From positions 248,001 through 312,000 of the forward strand of contig JAWPMS010000001.1 of the NCBI GenBank assembly GCA_033344795.1: DNA of 64,000 nucleotides. The letters are read 5' to 3'. Under the pieces are notes generated by a model. That model was not told the origin of the DNA. It was given only the letters and a program-made list of their open reading frames with translations, and ran no database searches. Shown in pieces: positions 35,168 to 43,886 of this stretch. Source of the stretch: SHLQ01 sp033344795 (GTDB lineage Bacteria > Actinomycetota > Acidimicrobiia > Acidimicrobiales > SHLQ01). How positions within the stretch are numbered: the stretch's first letter is position 1; every line of letters begins with the position of its first letter. Both the position numbers and the translations under genes were made by a program.

Positions 35168-36091
35168 TCAGTACCCCGCCTCGACGTCGACGAGACCGAT
35201 CAGGTCCTCGCCGGCAATCCATCGGACGACATTTTGGCGAACACGTTCAGCGATGAGGGGCAGCCCCATCTCGGGTGTGTTGCCCACGTGTGGGGTGATG
35301 ATGCACTGCTCGATGTCCCAGAGTGGATGGCCGTCTGGCAGGGGTTCGGGCTCGGTCACGTCGAGCGCGGCACCCGCAATGCTGCCCTCGTCGAGGGCCG
35401 CGACGAGCGCATCGGTTTCGACAAGACCGCCGCGTGCGACGTTGACGAGCCATCCATCGCTGTTCATGGCGTCGAGGAAGGCCGCATCAACCAGGTTGTG
35501 AGTCTCGGCGGTGAGCGCGGCCGCTAGGACGACGACGTCGGCATCGGCGATCGCATCGTGGACATCAGAAATGAGGACCGTGCGATGAGCTCCTGGCATT
35601 GGAGTCGAGGACCTTCGTACAACTGTCGTGGTGGTGTTCCACGGCTCGAGAAGACGAAGAAGCGACTCGGTGATACCTCCAGCGCCGATGACGGTCACCC
35701 GCGCTCCGAGGAGGTTGCGACCAGTTTGTGCTGGCCAGGACGAGGCTGGAATCGAGATGTGCAGATCACGGAACGCCGCGAGCGTCAGCGTAATGACGTG
35801 CTCAGCGACGGGCTCGGCGTACACCCCCTTGCCGCAGGTCCAGATGAGTGATGGATCGAGGTTGGCAGCGAATTTTTCGATACCGGCGTATGGCAGCTGC
35901 ACCCATTCGAGCTCTGGTGCCCCAGCGACTGCGAGCGGAAACTCGGTCGCCGCCGCCGGATCAGCCCACATGAGAGCGGACGCCTCGGCAATCGGAGCCG
36001 GCTCTCCTCCGCCCGCGATCACGGCCTCGACCATCGCCTCGAACATCGCAGGTCGCGAAACAGGTGAAACGGCAATTCGTCGTCGGTCCAT
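35168..36091 (-). CDS. D-2-hydroxyacid dehydrogenase
   Basis: 307 residues. NAD-binding motif VIGAGGITES, catalytic Arg in NVARGGLVE, Glu in DVTEPEPLPDGHPLW and His in TPHVGNT, all intact. Reduces 2-keto acids, or oxidises the hydroxy acid, with NAD(P)H. Starting at MDRRRIAV places the ATG seven bases after TACGAT, better than the ATG at 36100 that overlaps this hexamer. Beside the GpgS-like gene, glycerate or 3-phosphoglycerate could be its substrate (speculative). Confidence 0.88.
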   Translation of the reverse strand: MDRRRIAVSPVSRPAMFEAMVEAVIAGGGEPAPIAEASALMWADPAAATEFPLAVAGAPELEWVQLPYAGIEKFAANLDPSLIWTCGKGVYAEPVAEHVITLTLAAFRDLHISIPASSWPAQTGRNLLGARVTVIGAGGITESLLRLLEPWNTTTTVVRRSSTPMPGAHRTVLISDVHDAIADADVVVLAAALTAETHNLVDAAFLDAMNSDGWLVNVARGGLVETDALVAALDEGSIAGAALDVTEPEPLPDGHPLWDIEQCIITPHVGNTPEMGLPLIAERVRQNVVRWIAGEDLIGLVDVEAGY

Positions 36092-36098
36092 GCGGGTC

Positions 36099-36104
36099 AT
36101 CGTA
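36099..36104 (-). promoter_or_regulatory. -10 hexamer that decides the start of the hydroxyacid dehydrogenase
   Basis: TACGAT on the minus strand, seven bases before ATG 36091; the alternative ATG at 36100 lies inside it. Confidence 0.5.
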
Positions 36105-36145
36105 GGCGAAAGCGCCCCTGCTGAATCGCGCTCAGGAACCCGATG

Positions 36146-37048
36146 TCAGCGCTTCGTTGGGCCGCTGAGGACGACCCATTCGCGTCCGGGCTTGATGGGC
36201 TGACCCCCGAGCGCTCCGCAGGCGATCGTTGGTACCTCGCGGCCGACCCCAACCTGTACATCGAAGACATCGTCACCCACGTGAACAGCCACGTCCGACC
36301 CGTCGTTGTCAACTTGGACGGTTCGCTGCGCCAAGTCAGCTTCGAATCCAAGTTCGGCAAACACTGCTCGCTCCGCGACCTGGGCAGGACCGGTCGGAGC
36401 CCCCCACCAGCCACGGCACAGAGGTGCCAGCAGATCCGCAGTCCCGCGTCGATCGACGATGTCTTCGGCCAGCTCGGTGGTGAGGTAGGCCCACATACGC
36501 CCGTCCGGCAGGGACATTGCCGTCGGCGCAAACCGGTGTCCACCGGTGTGGCTCACTCGGAAGATCTCGATGTCGGGCCGGGCGAACGCAAGCGAATCTG
36601 CAAACTCGACACCGTCCCCACCACAACAAATGTCGTGCGAACCCTGGGTACACACGAGGAGGGTGCGAGCGGCTTCGGATTCGATCGGCACGTCGAGTGG
36701 CTCGGATTCGGTGAGCACCGCGAGCAGCGCTCCGACAGGGTCGTCGCCGAGAGGGAGCTCGGCTCGAGTCATCCCACCAACCGCCGGCCGAAACGCGATG
36801 ACCCTCGGGCTCTCACTGTCGTGTGGGATCGCTGCGAGAAGCCGGACCTGTTCTGGATGCGCCTGCGCTGCCACAACCAGCGCTTTCAGCCCATCGTGTT
36901 TCGCGACCGGCTTCGGCCAGGGCTCAGAGACTTCGACGAGAACGACCACGGCTGGAGCGAGCGCCGTACCACCGGGGTCGACTCCATTCAGCCGAGAAAA
37001 ATGGCTGCACAACACCGACTCCGATGTGAGGGGAAGTGAAATCGACAT
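36146..37048 (-). CDS. Sucrase/ferredoxin-like protein
   Basis: 300 residues of the sucrase/ferredoxin-like family, a thioredoxin-fold [2Fe-2S] type protein. Diagnostic segments: VCTQGSHDICCGGDG, FRVSHTGGHRFAPTAMSLPD and a C-terminal WWGAPTGPAQVAERAV. The cysteines in CTQGSHDICC and near the N-terminus (LCSHFSR) may bind a cluster. The role in actinobacteria is unknown. ATG 37048 follows TACACT by seven bases. Confidence 0.87.
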   Translation of the reverse strand: MSISLPLTSESVLCSHFSRLNGVDPGGTALAPAVVVLVEVSEPWPKPVAKHDGLKALVVAAQAHPEQVRLLAAIPHDSESPRVIAFRPAVGGMTRAELPLGDDPVGALLAVLTESEPLDVPIESEAARTLLVCTQGSHDICCGGDGVEFADSLAFARPDIEIFRVSHTGGHRFAPTAMSLPDGRMWAYLTTELAEDIVDRRGTADLLAPLCRGWWGAPTGPAQVAERAVFAELGFEADLAQRTVQVDNDGSDVAVHVGDDVFDVQVGVGREVPTIACGALGGQPIKPGREWVVLSGPTKR

Positions 37049-37055
37049 GACGCAA

Positions 37056-37061
37056 AGTGTA
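37056..37061 (-). promoter_or_regulatory. -10 hexamer of a leaderless-type start (sucrase/ferredoxin-like gene)
   Basis: TACACT on the minus strand, seven bases before ATG 37048. Confidence 0.5.
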
Positions 37062-37099
37062 CGGATCCACCTCGTACAACTTCACCACTTCGACCCGTT

Positions 37100-38062
37100 T
37101 CAGTGTCCGGGAAGGATCAGAACCTTTCCCTGCGCGCGGGATGTTGCGAGGTAATCGAAGGCGCCGGTAACGACATCGAGCACCACGATTCGATCGATGA
37201 CGGTGCGAATCTTGCCCTCCGCCATGAACTGCGCAAGCCGTTCGAGGCGAGGCACCGTTTCTTCAGCGATGAAGACCACCAACGACTGTCGCGCGATCGA
37301 CATCGCAGCCATCGAGGTCAGCATCTGACCCAACGGTCCAAAGACGCCACGCTTTTGTTGAGAACCCAGCAGGACCCAGACACCATCTTTGGAGAGCGCA
37401 CGTTTCACCGCGCGGGGCTTCTTCGAACCAATGCAGTCGATCAGGACATCGAACGGTTGCTCCGTGAAGTCCTCGGTTTCGTAGTCGACCACTCGATCAG
37501 CGCCAAGGTCTCGCACGAGGTCCCGATTGCGCCCGCTGCACACGCCAACGACTTCGGCAGCGCCCTCGGCTCGAGCGAGCTGAACAGCGAACGTGCCCAC
37601 ACCGCCCGATGCGCCGTTGACCACCACGCGTCGACCAGCGACGCCAGCTCGCTCGACCGCCTGAAGAGCGGTGACGCCGGCGATCGGTAGGCCGGCGGCT
37701 TCGTCGACCTCGACTCCCGTTGGTACGCGAGCGATCCGCTCGACGGATGCCAGCGCCTGGGTGGCGAACGAACCCTTGAACGAGCCAAACACTCGGTCTC
37801 CAACGTGTAGCTCAGTCACGCCCGCGCCGACAGCGTCGATTCGCCCAGCGCCATCGGTACCCACCCGCTCGGTCTTGGGGCGTCGCAAGCCTTCGGTCAT
37901 CCGCATGAAATACGGCGCGCCTGCCGCCTTGTGCCAATCGGCCGGGTTGATCGATGCTGCCTCGACCGTCACGAGTACTTCGCCGGGACCGGGACGCGGA
38001 GCGTCGAGCTCGGCGATCGTGATGTGTTCGTGGCCATATTGATGGAGCAGAGCAGCCCGCAT
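37100..38062 (-). CDS. MDR-family NADP-dependent quinone oxidoreductase-like protein
   Basis: 320 residues of the medium-chain reductase superfamily without the zinc-binding cysteines, as in quinone or enone reductases. NADP-binding GASGGVGTFAVQLA; substrate loop NPADWHKAAGAPYF. AGGAG at 38071-38075 lies eight bases before ATG 38062. It is divergent from a TetR regulator, and inverted repeats sit between the two genes, so expression is probably induced by a small molecule. Confidence 0.88.
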   Translation of the reverse strand: MRAALLHQYGHEHITIAELDAPRPGPGEVLVTVEAASINPADWHKAAGAPYFMRMTEGLRRPKTERVGTDGAGRIDAVGAGVTELHVGDRVFGSFKGSFATQALASVERIARVPTGVEVDEAAGLPIAGVTALQAVERAGVAGRRVVVNGASGGVGTFAVQLARAEGAAEVVGVCSGRNRDLVRDLGADRVVDYETEDFTEQPFDVLIDCIGSKKPRAVKRALSKDGVWVLLGSQQKRGVFGPLGQMLTSMAAMSIARQSLVVFIAEETVPRLERLAQFMAEGKIRTVIDRIVVLDVVTGAFDYLATSRAQGKVLILPGH

Positions 38063-38085
38063 GAGGTTTTCTCCTGTGGTCGAGA

Positions 38086-38106
38086 TGTACGTACGATGTA
38101 CGTACA
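38086..38106. promoter_or_regulatory. Perfect inverted repeat, probable TetR operator 1
   Basis: TGTACGTAC (38086-38094) and its exact reverse complement GTACGTACA (38098-38106) are separated by GAT. It lies between the divergent oxidoreductase and tetR genes, 24 bases from the oxidoreductase ATG. Confidence 0.75.
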
Positions 38107-38112
38107 CAGTAG

Positions 38113-38125
38113 CGTACACTGTACG
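38113..38125. promoter_or_regulatory. Inverted repeat, probable TetR operator 2
   Basis: CGTACA and TGTACG flank a single C. It shares the GTAC core with operator 1 and ends 12 bases before the tetR -10 hexamer, which suggests autorepression. Confidence 0.65.
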
Positions 38126-38137
38126 TTGTGAACGCGC

Positions 38138-38143
38138 TACCCT
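38138..38143 (+). promoter_or_regulatory. -10 hexamer of a leaderless-type start (tetR)
   Basis: TACCCT, seven bases before ATG 38151. Confidence 0.5.
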
Positions 38144-38150
38144 TCATCTC

Positions 38151-38789
38151 ATGTCAAGCGATCTAGCAGACACCCGCGAGCCGCTCACCCGTGAGCGGGT
38201 CGTGCTTGGCGCAATCGAGATCGCCGACGCCAAGGGTCTCAGCGCCTTGAGCATGCGAGGACTGGCCAAACACTTGGGTTTCGAAGTGATGTCGCTCTAC
38301 AACCACATCGCCAACAAGACCGACCTCATTCAGGCAATGGTCGATCAGGTCGCCTCCGAGGCTGAACGGCCTCCGATTGGGGTGAGCGACTGGTACGACG
38401 CGATTCGAGCGAACGCCATCGCGGTCAAGACTGCGCTCACCGACCACCCTTGGGCGGCGTCGATCTGGTCGAGCACCATGCCGGGACCCGAACGTTTCCG
38501 ACTGATGGAATGGCAGCTCGCCACGATGGCAACAGCAGATCTCGATGAGGAGACCGCACACCACACGTTTCACGCTGTTGGCAATCACACGGTTGGCTAC
38601 GCGATGCAGTCCGCAGTGATGCCGGTCGATGACGACCTACACACGCTCGCGATCGAGGTGATGAACAGCCTCGACCCGACCGAGTTTGCACACACCCAGG
38701 CGCACATCGCGCAGCACATCGACGGTCACCACGGCCCGTCGTTCGAGTTCGTGCTCGACATCATTCTCGCCGCCGTCAGTCAGCGGTAG
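38151..38789 (+). CDS. TetR-family transcriptional regulator
   Basis: 212 residues. The N-terminal helix-turn-helix is SALSMRGLAKHLGFEVMSLY followed by NHIANKTDLIQAMVD; the C-terminal half is an all-helical ligand pocket of the TetR_C type. Start MSSDLADTREPL is chosen because upstream codons cross the operator region. It very likely represses itself and the divergent oxidoreductase through the two GTAC-rich operators. Its end overlaps the convergent SDR gene by 14 bases. Confidence 0.92.
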   Translation: MSSDLADTREPLTRERVVLGAIEIADAKGLSALSMRGLAKHLGFEVMSLYNHIANKTDLIQAMVDQVASEAERPPIGVSDWYDAIRANAIAVKTALTDHPWAASIWSSTMPGPERFRLMEWQLATMATADLDEETAHHTFHAVGNHTVGYAMQSAVMPVDDDLHTLAIEVMNSLDPTEFAHTQAHIAQHIDGHHGPSFEFVLDIILAAVSQR

Positions 38790-39567
38790 CCATTCCCCCA
38801 CCGACCGGGATCGTCACGCCGGTCAAATACGCGCCAGCACGAGAGGCAAGAAAGATCGCGGCGCCGGCCATGTCATCGGGGCTCCCGATCCGCCCGAGGG
38901 GAACCTCGGAGGCAACTGCGGCCCGAGCTTCCTCGTCGCGCAGCGCAAAGGCCATCATGTTCGACTCGAACGGTCCTGGTGCGATCGCGTTCACGAGAAC
39001 GTTCTCGCTGCGAAGCCGTCGCGCGAGTTGCCGAGTGAGGTGATGAACGGCAGCCTTCGAGGTCGAGTAGGCGTAGTGCTCGACGTCGCAGGCGCGGAGC
39101 CCATCAACGGAACCAATGTTGATCACGCGCGCCGGATCTTCTGGCGTCCCCGCACCGCGAAGGTGGTCGATCAGCGCTTCGGTCAGGTAGTAGACGCTCC
39201 GAACATTGACGTTCATCACCTTGTCCCAGCCTTCGACCGGGTACTCACCAAGCGTGCCTCCCCACGCGGCACCTGCATTGTTGACCAGGATGTCCACCGC
39301 ATCGACCCTGGACTTGACCTCATCGGCAAAGGCGGTGATGCCCTCAGGCGTGGACAGATCGCCAGGGATCGCCGTGACGTTGCCGCCCTTGGCCACCAAC
39401 CGGTCGGTGGTCACCTGCAGCTGTTCGGCCTTACGAGCGGTCATGATCACCGACGCTCCCGCATCGACGAAACCCTCCGCGATCATCTCGCCAATTCCAC
39501 GGCTGCCGCCGGTGACGACGGCGGTCTTGCCCTCCAGGTTGAACAAGTTCTGCAAACGGTCGCTCAT
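38776..39567 (-). CDS. Short-chain dehydrogenase/reductase (SDR)
   Basis: 263 residues, classical SDR: cofactor motif TGGSRGIGE, NNAG, catalytic Ser in INIGSVDG and YxxxK in YAYSTSKAA, ending with the typical IPVGGGM. Length fits 3-oxoacyl reductase-like or secondary-alcohol dehydrogenases. ATG 39567 gives MSDRLQNLFNLEGKTAVVTG. Downstream of and co-directional with an LLM gene. Confidence 0.92.
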   Translation of the reverse strand: MSDRLQNLFNLEGKTAVVTGGSRGIGEMIAEGFVDAGASVIMTARKAEQLQVTTDRLVAKGGNVTAIPGDLSTPEGITAFADEVKSRVDAVDILVNNAGAAWGGTLGEYPVEGWDKVMNVNVRSVYYLTEALIDHLRGAGTPEDPARVINIGSVDGLRACDVEHYAYSTSKAAVHHLTRQLARRLRSENVLVNAIAPGPFESNMMAFALRDEEARAAVASEVPLGRIGSPDDMAGAAIFLASRAGAYLTGVTIPVGGGMATAD

Positions 39568-39628
39568 GATGTTCCAATCTTTCGCTCGACACTTCCGGTC
39601 GAGATCCATTCAAGTGATGTGGGTCGTG

Positions 39629-40495
39629 TTAGGTGGCGAGCCCGGCCGCAGTGAGTGCGGCCATGGCTTTGTCGAGTGACTCGAGCGCTTCGGGGCCGGC
39701 GACGGACGGAAGATCAAAGGCCACCCGGTGGACGCCGGCCTCAGCAAGTTCGGTGAGCACCGCCGGGTCGGCAGCTGCGAAGTAGATCGACACTTCGATC
39801 GAGTCGGGGTCACGGCTCGCATCCTCGGCCATCTGGCGCATCCCGGTGATCTGTTCGGTGAGGGTCCCCGGTCCACGCCCTGGGATGGGAATCCATCCGT
39901 CGCCCCACTCCACGGCACGCCGAGCGCCGCCCGGGAAGGCTCCACCGACGTGAATCGCTGGGTGAGGCTTTTGGAGCGGCTTGGGATTCATCGTCATCGG
40001 CGGCAGGTCAACGAGGTCTCCTCGAAACTCGGGTTCGTCGTCGGTCCACATCGACTTGATCGCGCCGACCCGTTCGCGCATCAACTTGAAGCGACCTTCC
40101 AGCGCTGTGCCGTGGTCGTTCATCTCATCCTCGTTCCACCCGGCGCCGACGCCGAATTGAAACCGCCCACCGCTCAACACATCGACGCTGGCCCCCGCCT
40201 TTGCGGTGTGAATCGGATCACGTTGCGCAACCAAGCAGATCCCCGTGCCGAGAAGCAGAGAGGTCGTGTGCCCGGCGAGCGCAGTGAGGAACACAAATGG
40301 GTCGAACGTGTCGTAGTAACGCTGAGCCAACGGTGCCCCACTCGGAGTCGGAGTCTTGCGGCTCAAAGGGATGTGACTGTGCTCGGCAACCCAGATCGAT
40401 TCGAAGCCACGATCCTCGAGTGCCGGGCCCAGCTCGCTCGGCGGAATGGAATAACTCGTCGGAAAGTGCGCAACCGCTGCCTTCATGCCTCGCAT
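39629..40495 (-). CDS. LLM-class oxidoreductase, F420-dependent type
   Basis: About 288 residues, luciferase-like barrel. Segments: DRGFESIWVAEHSHIPLSR, LLLGTGICLVAQRDPIHTAK, VLSGGRFQFGVGAGWNEDEM and HVGGAFPGGARRAVEWGDGW. These match the Rv-type TIGR03619 F420-dependent subgroup. ATG 40495 or 40486 both possible; neither has a clear Shine-Dalgarno. Possibly co-transcribed with the SDR gene. Confidence 0.88.
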   Translation of the reverse strand: MRGMKAAVAHFPTSYSIPPSELGPALEDRGFESIWVAEHSHIPLSRKTPTPSGAPLAQRYYDTFDPFVFLTALAGHTTSLLLGTGICLVAQRDPIHTAKAGASVDVLSGGRFQFGVGAGWNEDEMNDHGTALEGRFKLMRERVGAIKSMWTDDEPEFRGDLVDLPPMTMNPKPLQKPHPAIHVGGAFPGGARRAVEWGDGWIPIPGRGPGTLTEQITGMRQMAEDASRDPDSIEVSIYFAAADPAVLTELAEAGVHRVAFDLPSVAGPEALESLDKAMAALTAAGLAT

Positions 40496-40546
40496 CTTCG
40501 CATGGTGGGTCTCCGATCGGGCAGCCGGGGACGCACGGCCGTCCGT

Positions 40547-40552
40547 TATGGT
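40547..40552 (+). promoter_or_regulatory. -10 hexamer of a leaderless-type start (deacetylase gene)
   Basis: TATGGT, six bases before ATG 40559. Confidence 0.6.
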
Positions 40553-40558
40553 CGAAAC

Positions 40559-41566
40559 ATGTCGATTCTCATGATCGCCGACGAGCGAGTTGCAGATCAC
40601 CGGCCCCCTCAGGGACACCCGGAACGTCCCGAACGATTCCTGGCGGTCGTCGAAGGTATCCAGCGAGCGAACTTCGGGGACGCACTGCAATGGCGATCGC
40701 CGAGTGAGGCGGGCCTCGACCGAGTCCTTCGCGTGCATTCGACCGACCACGTGGAGCGCATCGTGGCACTCGGAGGCGCTGACGGTGTGCGAATCGATCC
40801 GGACACCCACATGAGCGCAGGGTCGCTAACGGCAGCCCGACTCGCTGCGGGAGCCGGCCTCGACGCCGTCGAGTCATTGCGGGCTGGCGAGGCAGATGCG
40901 GCCTTCGCTCTCGTTCGACCTCCAGGCCATCATGCGACTCCAGCACAAGCGATGGGCTTCTGCCTGTTCAACAACGTCGCGGTCACCGCCCAGGCGCTCA
41001 CCGATGCGGGCGAGCGGGTTGCCATAATCGACATCGACGCGCACCACGGCAACGGCACGCAGGACGCGTTCTTCGAACGAGACGACGTGTTGTTCGTGTC
41101 GTTCCACGAGTATCCGCAATATCCGGGTACCGGAGCCATTGGAGAACACGGGCGCGGTATCGGCGCGCACCACACGATCAACTTTCCCATGCCATCGGGT
41201 ACGACCGGAGACGTGTACCTCCGAGCATTTGATGACGTTGTTGAACCCGCGCTCGAGGCGTTTCGTCCGGACTGGGTTCTGATCTCGGCTGGTTTCGATG
41301 GGCACCGGGCCGACCCGCTGACGAACCTCGGGCTCACGTCAGGAGACTACGCGGCCCTCGCTCGTCGGATCGTGCGCACATCGGCGCCCGGTAGGCGTAT
41401 CGCATTTCTCGAAGGCGGCTACGACCTCGACGCGCTGGCCGAGAGTGCCGCAGCGTTCACCGGAGCACTGCTCGGTATCGAGCACGGCTCGGAGGCGCAG
41501 TCGAACGCGGGACCCGGCCAACACGTTGTAGACGCACAACTCGCGGCTCGACTCGAGCAGACCTGA
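40559..41566 (+). CDS. Histone-deacetylase family amidohydrolase
   Basis: 335 residues, class II HDAC/acetylpolyamine amidohydrolase fold. Active-site segments intact: VRPPGHHATPAQAMGFC, IIDIDAHHGNGTQDAF (zinc ligands D and H), ISAGFDGHRADPL (third zinc ligand D) and LEGGYDLDALAES. Bacterial members deacetylate polyamines, acetoin-related compounds or lysines. Start at ATG 40559 places a -10 hexamer six bases upstream. Confidence 0.92.
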   Translation: MSILMIADERVADHRPPQGHPERPERFLAVVEGIQRANFGDALQWRSPSEAGLDRVLRVHSTDHVERIVALGGADGVRIDPDTHMSAGSLTAARLAAGAGLDAVESLRAGEADAAFALVRPPGHHATPAQAMGFCLFNNVAVTAQALTDAGERVAIIDIDAHHGNGTQDAFFERDDVLFVSFHEYPQYPGTGAIGEHGRGIGAHHTINFPMPSGTTGDVYLRAFDDVVEPALEAFRPDWVLISAGFDGHRADPLTNLGLTSGDYAALARRIVRTSAPGRRIAFLEGGYDLDALAESAAAFTGALLGIEHGSEAQSNAGPGQHVVDAQLAARLEQT

Positions 41567-41574
41567 CCGTTCGT

Positions 41575-42771
41575 TCAACCTGGCCAGTCGTTGGTGTCCT
41601 CGGTCATTGCGAGATGCAGTCCGCCACCAGTCCATGGGTTGGCGCGAGCGACCGCTTCGTCGACCTCGGTTCCGAGACCGGGTTCGGTGAATGGGATCAC
41701 ATGACCCTCTTCCCACGTTGCCGGGTTGGTCAGAATGTCGGCGTGAAACCCGCCCCACTCTTGAATACCTTCGAGGATCAAGAAATTGGGGATCGTCGCA
41801 GCCACGGCGAGGTTCGCTGCACCACCGATTGGCCCTGAATACAGGTGTGGCGCGAGTTGCGCTCCATGGACCTCGGCGATGGCAGCGATCTTCTTGCCGG
41901 CCGTGATTCCACCTGCTCGCGCCAAATTCGGTTGCAGTATTCCGACGCCGGCAACCAACAGGCGCTGGAACTCATGAATGCTCGTGAGCCGTTCGCCTGC
42001 GGCGATCGGCACCGAACAATGGCGCGCGACCTCAGCCATGGCTTCGGGGATGTCGGGCGGGCACGGCTCCTCGAACCAAAGCGGCGCTGCGGACTCGAGC
42101 CGCTGACCAAGTCGGATGGCTCCCGATGGCGTGAACTGACCGTGGGTCCCAAACAGCAGATCGGCTCGCGAACCGACCGCCTCGCGAATCTCGTTGACGA
42201 ACGCCTCTGATCGATCGAGCTCATTGAGCGTTGGCTGGCGCGGGCCAACGGCTCGATACGGACCCGCCGGATCGAACTTGATTGCGGTATGTCCCGCGTC
42301 GACATATTCGACAGCTCGAGCTGCGGCGAGCGTTGCGTCGGTGTAGACCGCGTCGCCGTCATCTCCCTCGCCTGGATAGAGGTACGTGTACGACCTCACC
42401 CGATCGCGTACGAGCCCACCGAGGAGCTCGGTGACGTTGCGGTTCGTCTCCTTGCCGACGATGTCCCACGACGCCATGTCGAACGCACTGATGATTCCGC
42501 CGATGGTCACGTCGGGCCGTGCGGTGAACCCCAACGAATAGAGCAGCCGAGTGCGCTCCTCGATGCGGAACGGGTCTGTGCCCTGCACGGATCGCTCGAA
42601 CACATCGGCCACCAACGCCGCCACGGTGTCTGGCTCGAAAGGGGGCGAATACACCTCGCCCCAACCCGTCGCTCCGGTGTCCGTCGACAGCTTGACGAAA
42701 ACGAAGTACTTGCCGCCGTAGCCCGGCGGCGGGTTGGCGACGACGAACGTCTCGACTTCGGTGAATCGCAT
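41575..42771 (-). CDS. Enolase-superfamily sugar-acid dehydratase-like protein
   Basis: 398 residues of the mandelate racemase/muconate lactonizing enzyme family. Capping domain at the N-terminus; barrel segments TAIKFDP (catalytic Lys region), LLFGTHGQF, WFEEPCPPD and AAGERL (metal ligands) and LAPHLYSGPIGG (catalytic His). The His in THGQ is as in galactonate-type dehydratases. The substrate is likely an acid sugar but not assignable. It follows the Zn alcohol dehydrogenase gene by 11 bases on the same strand, so they form an operon. Confidence 0.88.
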   Translation of the reverse strand: MRFTEVETFVVANPPPGYGGKYFVFVKLSTDTGATGWGEVYSPPFEPDTVAALVADVFERSVQGTDPFRIEERTRLLYSLGFTARPDVTIGGIISAFDMASWDIVGKETNRNVTELLGGLVRDRVRSYTYLYPGEGDDGDAVYTDATLAAARAVEYVDAGHTAIKFDPAGPYRAVGPRQPTLNELDRSEAFVNEIREAVGSRADLLFGTHGQFTPSGAIRLGQRLESAAPLWFEEPCPPDIPEAMAEVARHCSVPIAAGERLTSIHEFQRLLVAGVGILQPNLARAGGITAGKKIAAIAEVHGAQLAPHLYSGPIGGAANLAVAATIPNFLILEGIQEWGGFHADILTNPATWEEGHVIPFTEPGLGTEVDEAVARANPWTGGGLHLAMTEDTNDWPG

Positions 42772-42782
42772 GACTGGCCTAC

Positions 42783-43859
42783 CTACCTCATGGTGATGAC
42801 GTTGCGAATGACCGCGCCACTTGCGACATCATCGATCGCCGTGTTGATTTCGTCGAGGGTGAATGTTCCGCTCACGAGCTCGTCGAGTTTGAGTTTGCCC
42901 TCGCGGTACCACTCGATGAGCTGGGGGATGTCTCGGCGGATCTGACTCGTCCCCATCTTCGAGCCAACGATTCGGTGGCCGGCGGCCGCGATGATTACCG
43001 GGTCGATCTCAATTTCGTTGTTGCTTGCTGGCATGCCCACGATCACGAGCTCGCCGCCTGGTTCGATGTATCGAAGTGCTGAGCTGATCGCAGGCGCGGA
43101 CCCGACGGTAACGAGTGCATGACTCACCCCCTTGCGTCCTGTCGCCTCCTTGATGATGGCTCGGGCGTCATCGGGAGTCGCAACATGCGTCGCACCGAAC
43201 TGCTTCGCGATCTCGAGCTTCTCGTCGGCGAGGTCGACGGCGATGATGACAGGAGCTCCCACGATCGACGCACCTTGGATGGCGTTGAGCCCCACTCCCC
43301 CGGCTCCAACCACGACGACAGTGCTCGAATCGGTGATGGTGGACGTGTTCGTGACCGCTCCGACGCCGGTGATGACCCCACACGCGAGCAGCGAGGCGAT
43401 GGTCCAGTCGAGGTCTTTGGGTATGACCACGACCTGGCTCTGGTCGACGACGACGCCTTCCGCAAAGGCGCCGCAGAACATCGCTGCCTGCACCGCCTCG
43501 CCGGCCTCGTTCGTGAGCCGTTCGGAGCTGTCGGAGGGAAACGTGGTCTCACAGAAGACGTGATTGCCGCGTTGGCATTGGCTGCACGAGCCACACGATC
43601 TGATCAAGGTGACAACGACGTGGTCGCCGATCGAAACATCTGCGACGTCGGAGCCAACGGCGCTCACGACCCCCGCGGCTTCGTGCCCGTACACGGTGGG
43701 AAGATGCCCTCCCCAGGCGCCTTCGGCGTAGTGGATGTCACTGTGGCAGACAGCACAAACAGCTACATCGACCTGTACGTCGCTGGCGCCGACCTCGCCG
43801 AGCATCACCTCCTCGACGGACAGAGGTTTCCCGAATTCACGACATACAGCTGCTCTCAT
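42783..43859 (-). CDS. Zinc-dependent alcohol dehydrogenase (MDR)
   Basis: 358 residues. Catalytic zinc ligands in AVCAVCHSDIHYAEG and YGHEAAGVV; structural zinc cysteines in CGSCSQCQRGNHVFC; NAD-binding VVGAGGVGLNAIQGA. Layout is close to class III-like and NDMA-dependent dehydrogenases. It is first in a probable two-gene operon with the enolase-superfamily dehydratase, consistent with oxidation of sugar- or alcohol-type substrates. A CAGACT hexamer lies six bases before ATG 43859. Confidence 0.92.
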   Translation of the reverse strand: MRAAVCREFGKPLSVEEVMLGEVGASDVQVDVAVCAVCHSDIHYAEGAWGGHLPTVYGHEAAGVVSAVGSDVADVSIGDHVVVTLIRSCGSCSQCQRGNHVFCETTFPSDSSERLTNEAGEAVQAAMFCGAFAEGVVVDQSQVVVIPKDLDWTIASLLACGVITGVGAVTNTSTITDSSTVVVVGAGGVGLNAIQGASIVGAPVIIAVDLADEKLEIAKQFGATHVATPDDARAIIKEATGRKGVSHALVTVGSAPAISSALRYIEPGGELVIVGMPASNNEIEIDPVIIAAAGHRIVGSKMGTSQIRRDIPQLIEWYREGKLKLDELVSGTFTLDEINTAIDDVASGAVIRNVITMR

Positions 43860-43886
43860 TTCGAGAGTCTGGCAGTTGTCGTCAGG

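Noticed and set aside
37056..37078. GTACG...CGTAC inverted repeat as a third operator of the TetR regulator
   Set aside because: Only 5-bp arms with a 9-base gap, and it lies at the far end of the oxidoreductase gene; too weak to call.
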